Source of the DNA: Ardenticatenales bacterium
GTDB taxonomy: Bacteria; Chloroflexota; Anaerolineae; Promineifilales; Promineifilaceae
Reading direction: 5' to 3'
Assembly (NCBI GenBank): GCA_020634515.1
Contig: JACKBL010000003.1
Coordinates: 372,001 to 436,000 of the forward strand
DNA length: 64,000 nucleotides
The notes below the pieces were generated by a model. That model saw nothing but the letters and a program-made list of their open reading frames with translations. It was not told where the DNA came from and searched no databases. Below are positions 16,864 to 24,082 of the stretch, one piece after another. Positions within the stretch are counted from its first letter, which is position 1. The number at the start of each line of letters is the position of its first letter. The translations under genes and the position numbers were made by a program.

Positions 16864-17870
16864 ACAGCCGCACCGACAACCCCACCCGCACCGTCCTGCA
16901 CAACGCCATCGCCGCCCTGGAACAAGGCAAACACGCCCTCGCCTTCGCCTCCGGCATGGCCGCCATCGACACCCTCCTGCGCCTCGTCAATCCCGGCGAA
17001 CACGTCCTCTCCGGCAACGACGTTTACGGCGGCACCTTCCGCCTGTTCGACAAAATCCTATCCCGCTACGGCATCGAATTCAGCTACGCGGACACCACGG
17101 ACACCGCCGCCGTGGCCGCCGCGCTGCGCCCCAACACCCGCCTCGTCTGGTTGGAAACGCCCACCAACCCCATGCTGCGCATCAGTGACATCGCCGCGGT
17201 TGCCGGCATCGCCCACGCGCACGGGGCCTGGTTGGGTGTGGACAACACCTTCGCCTCCCCCGCCTTGCAGCGCCCCCTCACCCTGGGCGCGGATTTCGTC
17301 GTCCACAGCACCACCAAGTACATCGGCGGCCACTCCGACGTGGTCGGCGGCGTCCTCGTCCTCAACGACACCGCCCACTACGAACAACTCAAATTCCTGC
17401 AAAACGCCGTCGGCGCCGTGCCCGGCCCCATGGACTGCTTCCTTACCCTGCGCGGCATCAAGACGCTCGCCCTGCGCATGGCCCGCCACTGCGACAACGC
17501 CACCCAGATCGCCCAATTCCTGACAGACCACCCCGCCGTGGCCGAAGTCATCTATCCCGGCCTGGAAAGCCACCCACAGCATGACCTGGCACGGCGGCAA
17601 ATGGCCGGTCCCGGCGGCATGATCTCCTTCATTCTGCACGGAGGTGAATCCGCCGCCCGTCTGCTGGCGCGCGAAACGCGGCTGTTCACGTTGGCGGAAT
17701 CGCTCGGCGGCGTGGAGTCCTTGATTGAACTGCCCGCGCCGATGACGCACGCTTCCGTGGCGGATTCACCACTGGCGATTGATCCGGGGTTGGTGCGCGT
17801 AAGTGCCGGCATTGAAAACCCCCAGGACCTGATCAGCGACCTGGCCCAGGCCCTGCGCAAAATCGGCTGA
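16707..17870 (+). CDS. Cystathionine gamma-synthase/lyase-type PLP enzyme
   Basis: 387 residues of the Cys/Met metabolism PLP family. Motifs: YEYSRTDNPTR (tetramer active-site Tyr and Arg), ALAFASGMAAI, GNDVYGGTFRLF, LETPTNPMLRISDI, VDNTFASP and the PLP lysine in HSTTKYIGGHSDVVGG, then the C-terminal SLGGVESLIELPAPMTH and GLVRVSAGIENPQDLI. This set fits cystathionine gamma-synthase (metB), gamma-lyase or a homocysteine-forming relative; sequence alone does not separate them. The start is the ATG at 16707 because the duplicated 5' fragment shares it and GAGAGA lies upstream. The amine oxidase gene follows after 14 nt. The first 157 bp of the gene are duplicated at 10535. Confidence 0.9.
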   Translation: MPSHPHETDFQFDTLTVHAGISPDPQTGAVMTPIYQTSTYAQPDVAQHKGYEYSRTDNPTRTVLHNAIAALEQGKHALAFASGMAAIDTLLRLVNPGEHVLSGNDVYGGTFRLFDKILSRYGIEFSYADTTDTAAVAAALRPNTRLVWLETPTNPMLRISDIAAVAGIAHAHGAWLGVDNTFASPALQRPLTLGADFVVHSTTKYIGGHSDVVGGVLVLNDTAHYEQLKFLQNAVGAVPGPMDCFLTLRGIKTLALRMARHCDNATQIAQFLTDHPAVAEVIYPGLESHPQHDLARRQMAGPGGMISFILHGGESAARLLARETRLFTLAESLGGVESLIELPAPMTHASVADSPLAIDPGLVRVSAGIENPQDLISDLAQALRKIG

Positions 17871-17884
17871 CCAACGGCACACGT

Positions 17885-19216
17885 ATGACTACGTCCCACG
17901 CAAACGACGAACGCATTTTGGTGATCGGTGCCGGCATTTCCGGCCTCAGCGCCGCCCACCACCTGCAAGAACAAGGCCGCCGCGTCACCCTGCTGGAAGC
18001 GCGGGACCGCCTCGGCGGGCGCACCTGGACGGACCACCACCTCGGCGTGCCCATAGACCTGGGCGCGTCCTGGATACATGGCGTCGCGGGCAACCCCATC
18101 ACCGCCCTGGCCCAAACCCACGGCATCCTCACCACGCACACCGATTACGACCAGGTGCGCCTCTACGACCAGGATGGCACGCCACTGCCCGCCGCCGCCT
18201 TCGCCCGCATGAAGGCGGAGCGGCAGCAGGTCGTGGCCGCGCTGGAGGCACTGCGCCCCACCACCACCGCCGACATCTCCATCGCCACCGGGTTGCGGCG
18301 CGTGCTGGCGGACGCACCGCTCACGCCCGCCGCCCACCGCGCCCTACGCTACAGCCTGCGCATGTTGTGGGAGCATGAAGACGCCGCCGACCTGGACGAC
18401 CTCTCCCTGTGGCACAGCCAGGAATTCGAGACGTTCGGCGGCGACGACCACATTCTGCCCCAGGGATACGGTCAACTGGCGCGCGCGCTCGCCGCCGGCC
18501 TGGATGTACGCCTGAGCCATGTCGTCCACGCCGTCAGCCGGCGCGAGGATGGCGTCCTCGTGGAGACCGGCCAGGGCGTGTTCCGCGCGGACCGGGTGAT
18601 TTGCACCCTGCCGCTAGGCGTGCTGCAATCAGGGCGCGTGCGCTTCGATCCGCCGCTGCCCGCCGCCAAACGCGCGGCCATTCACCGCCTGGGCATGGGG
18701 CTATTGAACAAGATCATCCTCGCCTTTCCGCGCCCATTCTGGCCCCCGGAGGCGTTGCAGCTTGGCTACCTGGCGGCGGAAGAAAACACCTTTGACGATT
18801 TCCTCAACCTGATGCCGTTCACCGGACGTCCGCTGCTGCTGGCCTTCACCAGTGGGCGTTTTGCCGCCGCACTGGAGCGCCAACCGGACGCGGACATCGT
18901 GGCGGGCGTCATGGGCGTGCTGCGTCGCCTGTTTGGCCCGGCCATTCCCGCGCCCACCGCCTGGACCATCACCCGCTGGCGCGATGATCCCTTCGCCGGC
19001 GGCAGCTACAGCTACGTGCCCGTGGGGGCGACGCCGGACGATTTCAACGCCCTGGCCGCGCCCGTGGGGGATCGGCTCTTTTTCGCGGGCGAGGCCACGC
19101 ACCGCGACTACTACGCCACCGTCCACGGCGCATATCTGGCCGGCCTGCGCGCCGCCGCCGAACTGGCAACCGTCCAGGCCAAGATTGGTTCATTCTCCAA
19201 GAATGAACCAATCTGA
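17885..19216 (+). CDS. FAD-dependent amine oxidase (monoamine/polyamine oxidase type)
   Basis: 443 residues. The N-terminal dinucleotide-binding motif IGAGISGLSAAHHLQEQG is followed by LLEARDRLGGRTWTD, typical of flavin amine oxidases, then LGASWIHG. The substrate domain includes FGGDDHILPQGYGQLARALA and VICTLPLGVLQ. The C-terminal FAD motif is FFAGEATHRDYYATVHGAYLAG. Length and motif order match plant polyamine-oxidase-like bacterial enzymes; the amine substrate is not evident. No Tat or Sec signal is visible, so it is probably cytoplasmic. The last residues (KIGSFSKNEPI) and stop come from an inverted repeat that probably also serves as terminator. Confidence 0.88.
   Translation: MTTSHANDERILVIGAGISGLSAAHHLQEQGRRVTLLEARDRLGGRTWTDHHLGVPIDLGASWIHGVAGNPITALAQTHGILTTHTDYDQVRLYDQDGTPLPAAAFARMKAERQQVVAALEALRPTTTADISIATGLRRVLADAPLTPAAHRALRYSLRMLWEHEDAADLDDLSLWHSQEFETFGGDDHILPQGYGQLARALAAGLDVRLSHVVHAVSRREDGVLVETGQGVFRADRVICTLPLGVLQSGRVRFDPPLPAAKRAAIHRLGMGLLNKIILAFPRPFWPPEALQLGYLAAEENTFDDFLNLMPFTGRPLLLAFTSGRFAAALERQPDADIVAGVMGVLRRLFGPAIPAPTAWTITRWRDDPFAGGSYSYVPVGATPDDFNALAAPVGDRLFFAGEATHRDYYATVHGAYLAGLRAAAELATVQAKIGSFSKNEPI
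19182..19214 (+). terminator. Inverted repeat family B (AGATTGGTTCATTCT), likely terminator-like
   Basis: 15-bp perfect arms AGATTGGTTCATTCT and AGAATGAACCAATCT with a 3-nt loop, at the 3' end of the amine oxidase gene. Related palindromes lie at 44271-44302 and 55254-55284, so this is a dispersed family and not a one-off terminator. No T run follows, which weakens the intrinsic-terminator reading. Confidence 0.5.
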
Positions 19217-19269
19217 TAAGCAACGACGACCAACTATCGACCGCCAACTGAAAACTTCAAGGGACCCGC

Positions 19270-20292
19270 ATGAATGTAAAAAAATGGCTCACTTTGTTGT
19301 CGGCAGCCGGGAAGGCGTGGGGCGAGGATAATGCCTCGCGGCTGGCGGCGGCGCTGGCTTATTACACGCTGTTTTCTATTGCGCCGCTGCTGGTGATTGC
19401 GATAGCGATTGCCGGCATGATCTTCGGCCAGCAGGCGGTTTCCGGTCAACTTTTCAACCAGATCAGCGGCATCGTGGGCGCGCAAACGGCAGACATGGTG
19501 CAGGAGATGGTAAAAAATGCCGGCCAGACGGAATCAGGCGTGATCGCCTCTACGCTGGGCTTCGCCACCTTGATCTGGGCGGCATCCAACCTGTTCAGCC
19601 AGATTCAGCAGGCGCTGAACGCGGTCTGGGGCGTGGCGAATGCGCGGACCAGCGGCATCGTGGCTTTTGCCTGGCAGCGGTTCGTGGCCGTATCCATGGT
19701 CTTGGGCCTGGGCGGGCTGATGGTGGCCTCGCTGGTGGCGGTGACGTTGGTTTCCGCCTTGCACCAGGCGCTACACAACATTGCGCCCCTGCTCGTGGAA
19801 GCGATTCCCTTAACGGACATACTCGTGTCGCTTTTGGTGATGACGTTTAGCTGCGCGTTGGTCTTCCGCCTGCTGCCGAATACGGCGGTTGTCTGGCGGG
19901 ATGTGTGGGGCGGGGCGCTGCTGGCGGCCATTCTTTTTACGTTTGGCAAGTACTTGATTGGGCTTTACCTGGGCAGCGCCAGTTATCGTTCGACGTTTGG
20001 GGCGGCGGGGTCGTTGGTCGTGCTGCTGGTGTGGGTGTACTATTCGGCGCAGATTTTTTTGTTTGGGGCGGAGTTTACGAAGGTGTATGCGCGGGCGTAT
20101 GGTTCGTGGCGGGGTGTGGGGGAGGAGAGAATGCCGGCATTAACCATCGCCACCGCCACAGGAGACCCACCCTGGCCTGCCCTCGCCACCGCGCCCCCCA
20201 CCCAAACCCCCAAAGCCCCGACCCCCTTCTGGGTACTACCCGCCGCCCTCGCCTTCCTCGCCGGTCTCGTCGCCGCGTCCCGCCGCCGCTAA
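19270..20292 (+). CDS. YihY/BrkB-family integral membrane protein
   Basis: 340 residues. The family signature appears early: LAAALAYYTLFSIAPLLVIAIAIAG, followed by the QQALNAVWGV region, and LLVWVYYSAQIFLFGAEFTKVYA near residue 265. About six membrane helices are visible, with the last 60 residues Pro/Ala-rich and ending in another hydrophobic stretch. The family was once called RNase BN by mistake, and its molecular function remains uncertain. AGGGACC precedes the ATG at 19270. Base use flips from G-rich to C-rich at a TGCCGGCA site near 20131. The 3' end overlaps the convergent hsdR gene by 57 bp. Confidence 0.85.
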   Translation: MNVKKWLTLLSAAGKAWGEDNASRLAAALAYYTLFSIAPLLVIAIAIAGMIFGQQAVSGQLFNQISGIVGAQTADMVQEMVKNAGQTESGVIASTLGFATLIWAASNLFSQIQQALNAVWGVANARTSGIVAFAWQRFVAVSMVLGLGGLMVASLVAVTLVSALHQALHNIAPLLVEAIPLTDILVSLLVMTFSCALVFRLLPNTAVVWRDVWGGALLAAILFTFGKYLIGLYLGSASYRSTFGAAGSLVVLLVWVYYSAQIFLFGAEFTKVYARAYGSWRGVGEERMPALTIATATGDPPWPALATAPPTQTPKAPTPFWVLPAALAFLAGLVAASRRR

Positions 20293-23271
20293 CACCGACC
20301 TTCCCGGAAGCTGGTAGCTTCCGGGAAGGTGTGGATACACCTCTTCAAACAACATAGCAATCACCGTCTGGCGAAACTCGGCTGAATCCGTGATCCGTTT
20401 GTAAAGATCGAAATTCGACTCAATCATCGTTTGCAGCACGCCGGGAAACAACGACTCAAACAGCAGGCGCACATGCTCCTTGCTGTTCACCCTGGCACTG
20501 TGCTGGATGCTTTCATGATTGGCTAGCCGGGTAGACAACTCTGCAAAAAAGACTTTGTCTCCATCGTCAAATTCTGTGCCAAAACGCTCGTTGAGTTCAG
20601 CCAAAATCTGGCTGAGCGGCTCTTTGATCTCCTCATCCTCTCCACCCACCGGATGTTCGGACAGGGGATCAAGGACGCCACCGTTTTGTTGTTCCAGCGC
20701 AAGGGGGCCACTGTGGGTCTGCTGAATGCGGTAGCTTTCCAGGTCAATATTTTCCTGGACGCTCAGCGGTAGCTGGTTGCGTCCGCGGGGCAGCATCCGA
20801 TTCAACAGGCGGGCGAAGAGATAGAGCCGCTCCAGGTCGGCATCCTGGAAGGGCATCACCTGGGACAAGAAGGCATAGAGACGGATATACCCTTGCAGCA
20901 GCGAACGGAAATGGTCTTTCTGTTCAGCACCAGGCAAATAAGTGAAGCGGGTGACCACCGTTTTCAGCAATGGCTGAAGTTTGGCCGCTTTTTCCCCTTG
21001 GGTGAGGAATAGTTCGGCCACCTGGCGCACCTCATCATCGGTATACAGGTTGAAGTCGCCCAATTCGTCGTAGATGTCATACAGCTTGTTGGGGTCGCTG
21101 CCCTCGCTGAGCAGGGTGGCTTCGTAGTAGGGCTGGAACGATTGGCGGATATGCTCGGCTTCGTTGACAAAGTCCAGCACCATCGTTTCCGTCTTGGCCG
21201 GATGGGTGCGGTTGAGGCGGCTGAGGGTTTGCACGGCATTGACCCCGCTGAGTACCTTGTCCACGTACATGGTGTGCAGCAGCGGCTGGTCAAAGCCGGT
21301 CTGGAACTTCTCGGCCACGATCAGGAAATGGCAATCCGGTTTGTCAAACGCACCTGCCGTTTGCGTGTCGGGGAAGCCGTTCATGCCGGCTTCGGTATAT
21401 TTCTTGCCCCCATCCTCAACTTCGCCGGAGAAGGCGACCAGGGCCTTGAGCGGGTAGCCTTGTTGCTTGATGTATTTGTCGAAGGCCAGCTTGTAGCGGA
21501 TGGCGTGCAGCCGGCTGCTGGTGACCACCATGGCCTTAGCCTGGCCAACACCCTTTGGGGTGGGGATGCGGTGGCGGGTGGTGTGCCAGAAATGGTCCAC
21601 CATGATGGCCGTTTTGCGGGCGATGGTGAACTCATGCAGGCCGACAAAGCGTTTCATCTGGCCGATGGCTTTGCTTTTGGGGTAGCGGGGGTCGTCTTCG
21701 ATGGTTTTGAGCAGGTTGAAAAAGGTCTGGTGGGTGGTGTAGTTGGCCAGTACGTCAAGGATAAACCCTTCTTCAATGGCCTGGCGCATGGAGTAGAGGT
21801 GAGAGGGATGATAACTGCCATCGGACCGCTTCACGCCGAACAGTTCCAGCGTCTTTTGCTTGGGGGTGGCGGTGAAGGCGAAGAAACTGAGGTTGGGTTG
21901 TTGTCCGCGGGCGGCCATGCTGGTGTTGATCAGGTCTTCGCCGTCCTCGACCACCTTCCCGGAAGCTTCGGAGCTTCCGGGAAGGTGGTTGTCCCCCAAC
22001 ACCTGCTTCAAACTCTTGCTAGTTTCGCCGGTCTGGGAGGAGTGGGCTTCGTCGGCGATGATGGCGAATCGCCGCCCGGCCAGTTGGCCGACCTTGTCCA
22101 CGACAAAGGGAAATTTTTGCAGGGTGGTGACGATGATGGGGCTGCCGCTTTCCAGGGCTTCCGCAAGCTGGCTGCTGTGCTGGTCAATGGCCTGGACGAT
22201 GCCGGTTTGTCTCTCGAACTGGAGGATGGTGTCGCGTAGCTGACGGTCCAGGATGCGGCGGTCGGTGATGACGATGACGGAGTCGAAAACGCGCCGGTTA
22301 GCATCATCGTGCAGGGACGACAGGCGGTGGGCGAGCCAGGCGATGGAGTTGGATTTGCCGCTGCCGGCACTGTGCTGAATCAAATAGTTATGACCAGGGC
22401 CATGCGTGCGGGCGTGGGCAATCAGCTGGCGCACCGCGTCCCGCTGGTGGTAGCGGGGGAAGATTAGCTTTTCCCGCTGGCTGTCCAGGTCTGTTTCCAG
22501 ATGGATGAAATGGGCCAGCAGTTCCAACAAGTTATCAGGGGCGAAAATCTCCGCCCACAAATAGCTGCTGGCGTAGCCGTGTGGGTTGATCGGATTGCCG
22601 GCAGCCCCGTCCCGCCCCTGGTTGAAAGGCAAAAAGTAGGTAGCCGCGCCGCGCAGGTGGGTGGTCATGTACACCTCGTCCCCGTCTACAGCAAAATGCA
22701 CCAGGCAGCGTTTGAAAGCCAGCAGCGGTTCGCCACGCGGGTCGCGGTCTTTCTGGTATTGGACAATGGCGTTGATGGCGTTTTGGCCGGTGAGCTTGTT
22801 TTTTAGCTCAAGGGTGGCGATGGGCAGGCCATTGAGGAAGAGAACCATGTCAATGCTATTGTTGTTTTTGGCGCTGTACTGCACCTGGCGCATGACGGAG
22901 AAGATGTTCTTGCCGTAGTTGGCCTGGTGTTCCGGGTTGAGGGTGGTGGCCGGCCGGAAGTAGGCCAGGTCGAAGTAGACGCCGTAATCCTTGATGCCGT
23001 TGCGCAGCAGGTGGAGGGTTCCGTGTCGTTTGCGTTGTTTGGTCAGGCGGTCGAGGAATTTTTGGCGGAGGGCAGTGCCGTGCTGGTCGAGCAACTGCTG
23101 CCAGGCGGCGGGCTGGGTGGCGGTGAGGAATTCCAGCAGCAGGTCAACGTCCAGGCAGTTGGCGACGTCGTAACGCCCGGCTGTTTTGCGCCCGTCGTGG
23201 CTGCGGTAGCCGTGTACGTCACGCAAGTATGCTTCTATCTGGTCTTCGAACCCTTTTTCGCTGATGTCCAT
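20236..23271 (-). CDS. hsdR: Type I restriction enzyme R subunit (HsdR)
   Basis: 1011 residues. The N-terminal PD-(D/E)xK nuclease shows DMVLFLNGLPIATLELKNK near residues 140-160. The SF2 translocase follows with Walker A in HSAGSGKSNSIAWLA, DEAHSSQTG, FFAFTATPKQKTLELFG and VAEKFQTGFDQPLLHTMYVD, then a helical C-terminal domain that docks the methylase. It translocates and cuts unmodified DNA with HsdM and HsdS encoded upstream on the same strand. Two oddities: a REP palindrome (21951-21988) lies in frame inside the motor region and adds about a dozen residues (LPGSSEASGKV), and a second REP at 20298-20330 extends the C-terminus so that it ends in low-complexity sequence antisense to the YihY gene. 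The native end is probably near FEEVYPH. Confidence 0.92.
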   Translation of the reverse strand: MDISEKGFEDQIEAYLRDVHGYRSHDGRKTAGRYDVANCLDVDLLLEFLTATQPAAWQQLLDQHGTALRQKFLDRLTKQRKRHGTLHLLRNGIKDYGVYFDLAYFRPATTLNPEHQANYGKNIFSVMRQVQYSAKNNNSIDMVLFLNGLPIATLELKNKLTGQNAINAIVQYQKDRDPRGEPLLAFKRCLVHFAVDGDEVYMTTHLRGAATYFLPFNQGRDGAAGNPINPHGYASSYLWAEIFAPDNLLELLAHFIHLETDLDSQREKLIFPRYHQRDAVRQLIAHARTHGPGHNYLIQHSAGSGKSNSIAWLAHRLSSLHDDANRRVFDSVIVITDRRILDRQLRDTILQFERQTGIVQAIDQHSSQLAEALESGSPIIVTTLQKFPFVVDKVGQLAGRRFAIIADEAHSSQTGETSKSLKQVLGDNHLPGSSEASGKVVEDGEDLINTSMAARGQQPNLSFFAFTATPKQKTLELFGVKRSDGSYHPSHLYSMRQAIEEGFILDVLANYTTHQTFFNLLKTIEDDPRYPKSKAIGQMKRFVGLHEFTIARKTAIMVDHFWHTTRHRIPTPKGVGQAKAMVVTSSRLHAIRYKLAFDKYIKQQGYPLKALVAFSGEVEDGGKKYTEAGMNGFPDTQTAGAFDKPDCHFLIVAEKFQTGFDQPLLHTMYVDKVLSGVNAVQTLSRLNRTHPAKTETMVLDFVNEAEHIRQSFQPYYEATLLSEGSDPNKLYDIYDELGDFNLYTDDEVRQVAELFLTQGEKAAKLQPLLKTVVTRFTYLPGAEQKDHFRSLLQGYIRLYAFLSQVMPFQDADLERLYLFARLLNRMLPRGRNQLPLSVQENIDLESYRIQQTHSGPLALEQQNGGVLDPLSEHPVGGEDEEIKEPLSQILAELNERFGTEFDDGDKVFFAELSTRLANHESIQHSARVNSKEHVRLLFESLFPGVLQTMIESNFDLYKRITDSAEFRQTVIAMLFEEVYPHLPGSYQLPGRSVLAAAGRGDETGEEGEGGG
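20298..20330 (-). repeat. REP palindrome in the hsdR 3' end
   Basis: Arms ACCTTCCCGGAAGCT and AGCTTCCGGGAAGGT with loop GGT. It is read through by hsdR and may also act as a bidirectional terminator between the convergent YihY and hsdR genes. Confidence 0.85.
21951..21988 (-). repeat. REP palindrome inserted in frame inside hsdR
   Basis: 38 bp: perfect 17-bp arms (CCACCTTCCCGGAAGCT / AGCTTCCGGGAAGGTGG) around a 4-nt loop. It lies between LKQVLGDN and VEDGEDLINTS of HsdR, after the DEAH box. The reading frame stays open through it. Confidence 0.9.
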
Positions 23272-23289
23272 TTGATGATTCCTTTTTCA

Positions 23290-23321
23290 CTATCCCGGAA
23301 ACTTTAGAGTTTCCGGGATAG
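23290..23321 (-). repeat. REP palindrome at the RAYT 3' end
   Basis: Arms CTATCCCGGAAACT and AGTTTCCGGGATAG around a 4-nt TTAG loop. The RAYT stop codon (TAG on the minus strand) is the outer end of the left arm, so the transposase gene and REP are physically joined. Confidence 0.88.
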
Positions 23322-23865
23322 GGGAACGACCCTCAATCAGGTCGCGGACAAATTGAATGTAATCACTCCGGTTTGGAAAATATTCCTGGATAAAGGCGTG
23401 ATTGACCAGGGTTCCCGGTCTTTTGCCAATCCATTCCAGGTAGTTGGAGTAAGGCCACGTTTCAGGTGTATTCACGAAACCATGTAGCACGGGGTTGGCG
23501 TGGATGTAGCGGCAAAGATGGCGCAGGTGGGCATCTTCGGTGATGTGGATTGCCTGGAAACGACCTTCAAAGAGGGTCCCGCTCCAACCATAGCGGCGAT
23601 TGACGGCCCGTGAATAGCCACCAAATACGCGCTTGGGTAGTTCCGAGACGGGTGCGTCACTATCTTGCCTGATGAGGAAGTGGTAATGATTGGGCATCAG
23701 GACGTAGGCGATGATGGTCAGGTTGAACAGGCGGGCACAATCCTTGGTTTGGCGGAGGATGTAGAGGTAATTGTCTTGTTCTTTGAAGATGGCATGTTTG
23801 CCGGCGCCACGGTTGTAGATATGGTAGTAATGGCCGTTGAGGAAGGGAGTGGTTCTGCGAGGCAT
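23290..23865 (-). CDS. REP-associated tyrosine transposase (RAYT, Y1/HUH family)
   Basis: 191 residues of the TnpA_REP/IS200-like family. The N-terminus HYYHIYNRG is typical of the family. The HUH motif is MPNHYHFLIR, and the probable catalytic Tyr lies in RVFGGYSRAVNRRYGWSG, followed by LFEGRFQAIHI and LCRYIHANPV. RAYTs nick single-stranded REP hairpins and are thought to spread them. Here the gene is flanked by REPs on both sides: one overlaps its 3' end and three lie within 260 bp upstream, all of the same CCCGGAAACT sequence class, arguing for a cognate pair. It sits between hsdS and hsdR in the same orientation, splitting the restriction operon. The start is the ATG at 23865, conserved as MPRRTTPF. 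Confidence 0.92.
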   Translation of the reverse strand: MPRRTTPFLNGHYYHIYNRGAGKHAIFKEQDNYLYILRQTKDCARLFNLTIIAYVLMPNHYHFLIRQDSDAPVSELPKRVFGGYSRAVNRRYGWSGTLFEGRFQAIHITEDAHLRHLCRYIHANPVLHGFVNTPETWPYSNYLEWIGKRPGTLVNHAFIQEYFPNRSDYIQFVRDLIEGRSPIPETLKFPG

Positions 23866-23890
23866 GGGAGATTCTCTGTGCGATGCCCGC

Positions 23891-23926
23891 CACTATCCCG
23901 GAAACTCCAAAGTTTCCGGGATAGTG
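23891..23926 (-). repeat. REP palindrome upstream of RAYT (copy 1)
   Basis: Arms CACTATCCCGGAAACT / AGTTTCCGGGATAGTG around CCAA, about 25 bp upstream of the RAYT start. Confidence 0.9.
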
Positions 23927-23970
23927 GCGGGGTGGCGTTCTCCTAATCCTAGAACGCCGATATTCATGGA

Positions 23971-24004
23971 ACTATCCCGGAAACTCCAAAGTTTCCGGGA
24001 TAGT
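23971..24004 (-). repeat. REP palindrome upstream of RAYT (copy 2)
   Basis: Arms ACTATCCCGGAAACT / AGTTTCCGGGATAGT around CCAA. Adjacent to a remnant of an hsdS 3' end. Confidence 0.9.
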
Positions 24005-24060
24005 ATGGGACCGGACGTCGATTTGGCCGGTGACGGCGGCGGAGATGCGGGCGGTACGAT
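24003..24060 (-). pseudogene. Remnant of a second hsdS 3' end
   Basis: Read leftward this encodes RTARISAAVTGQIDVRSH, the typical C-terminal tail of an HsdS, almost identical to RTALISAAVTGQIDVRPH at the end of the intact gene (DNA at about 24147-24200). Nothing else of that second HsdS remains. It indicates past duplication, recombination or REP-mediated rearrangement at the specificity gene. Confidence 0.75.
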
Positions 24061-24082
24061 GCTCATCTTGGAGAGCCTTCTT

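Noticed and set aside
21142..22239. 365-codon open frame opposite hsdR
   Set aside because: Shadow frame; the minus strand encodes conserved helicase motifs throughout.
23665..23946. Rightward open frame opposite the RAYT gene
   Set aside because: Antisense shadow continuing through REP palindromes; no domain recognised.
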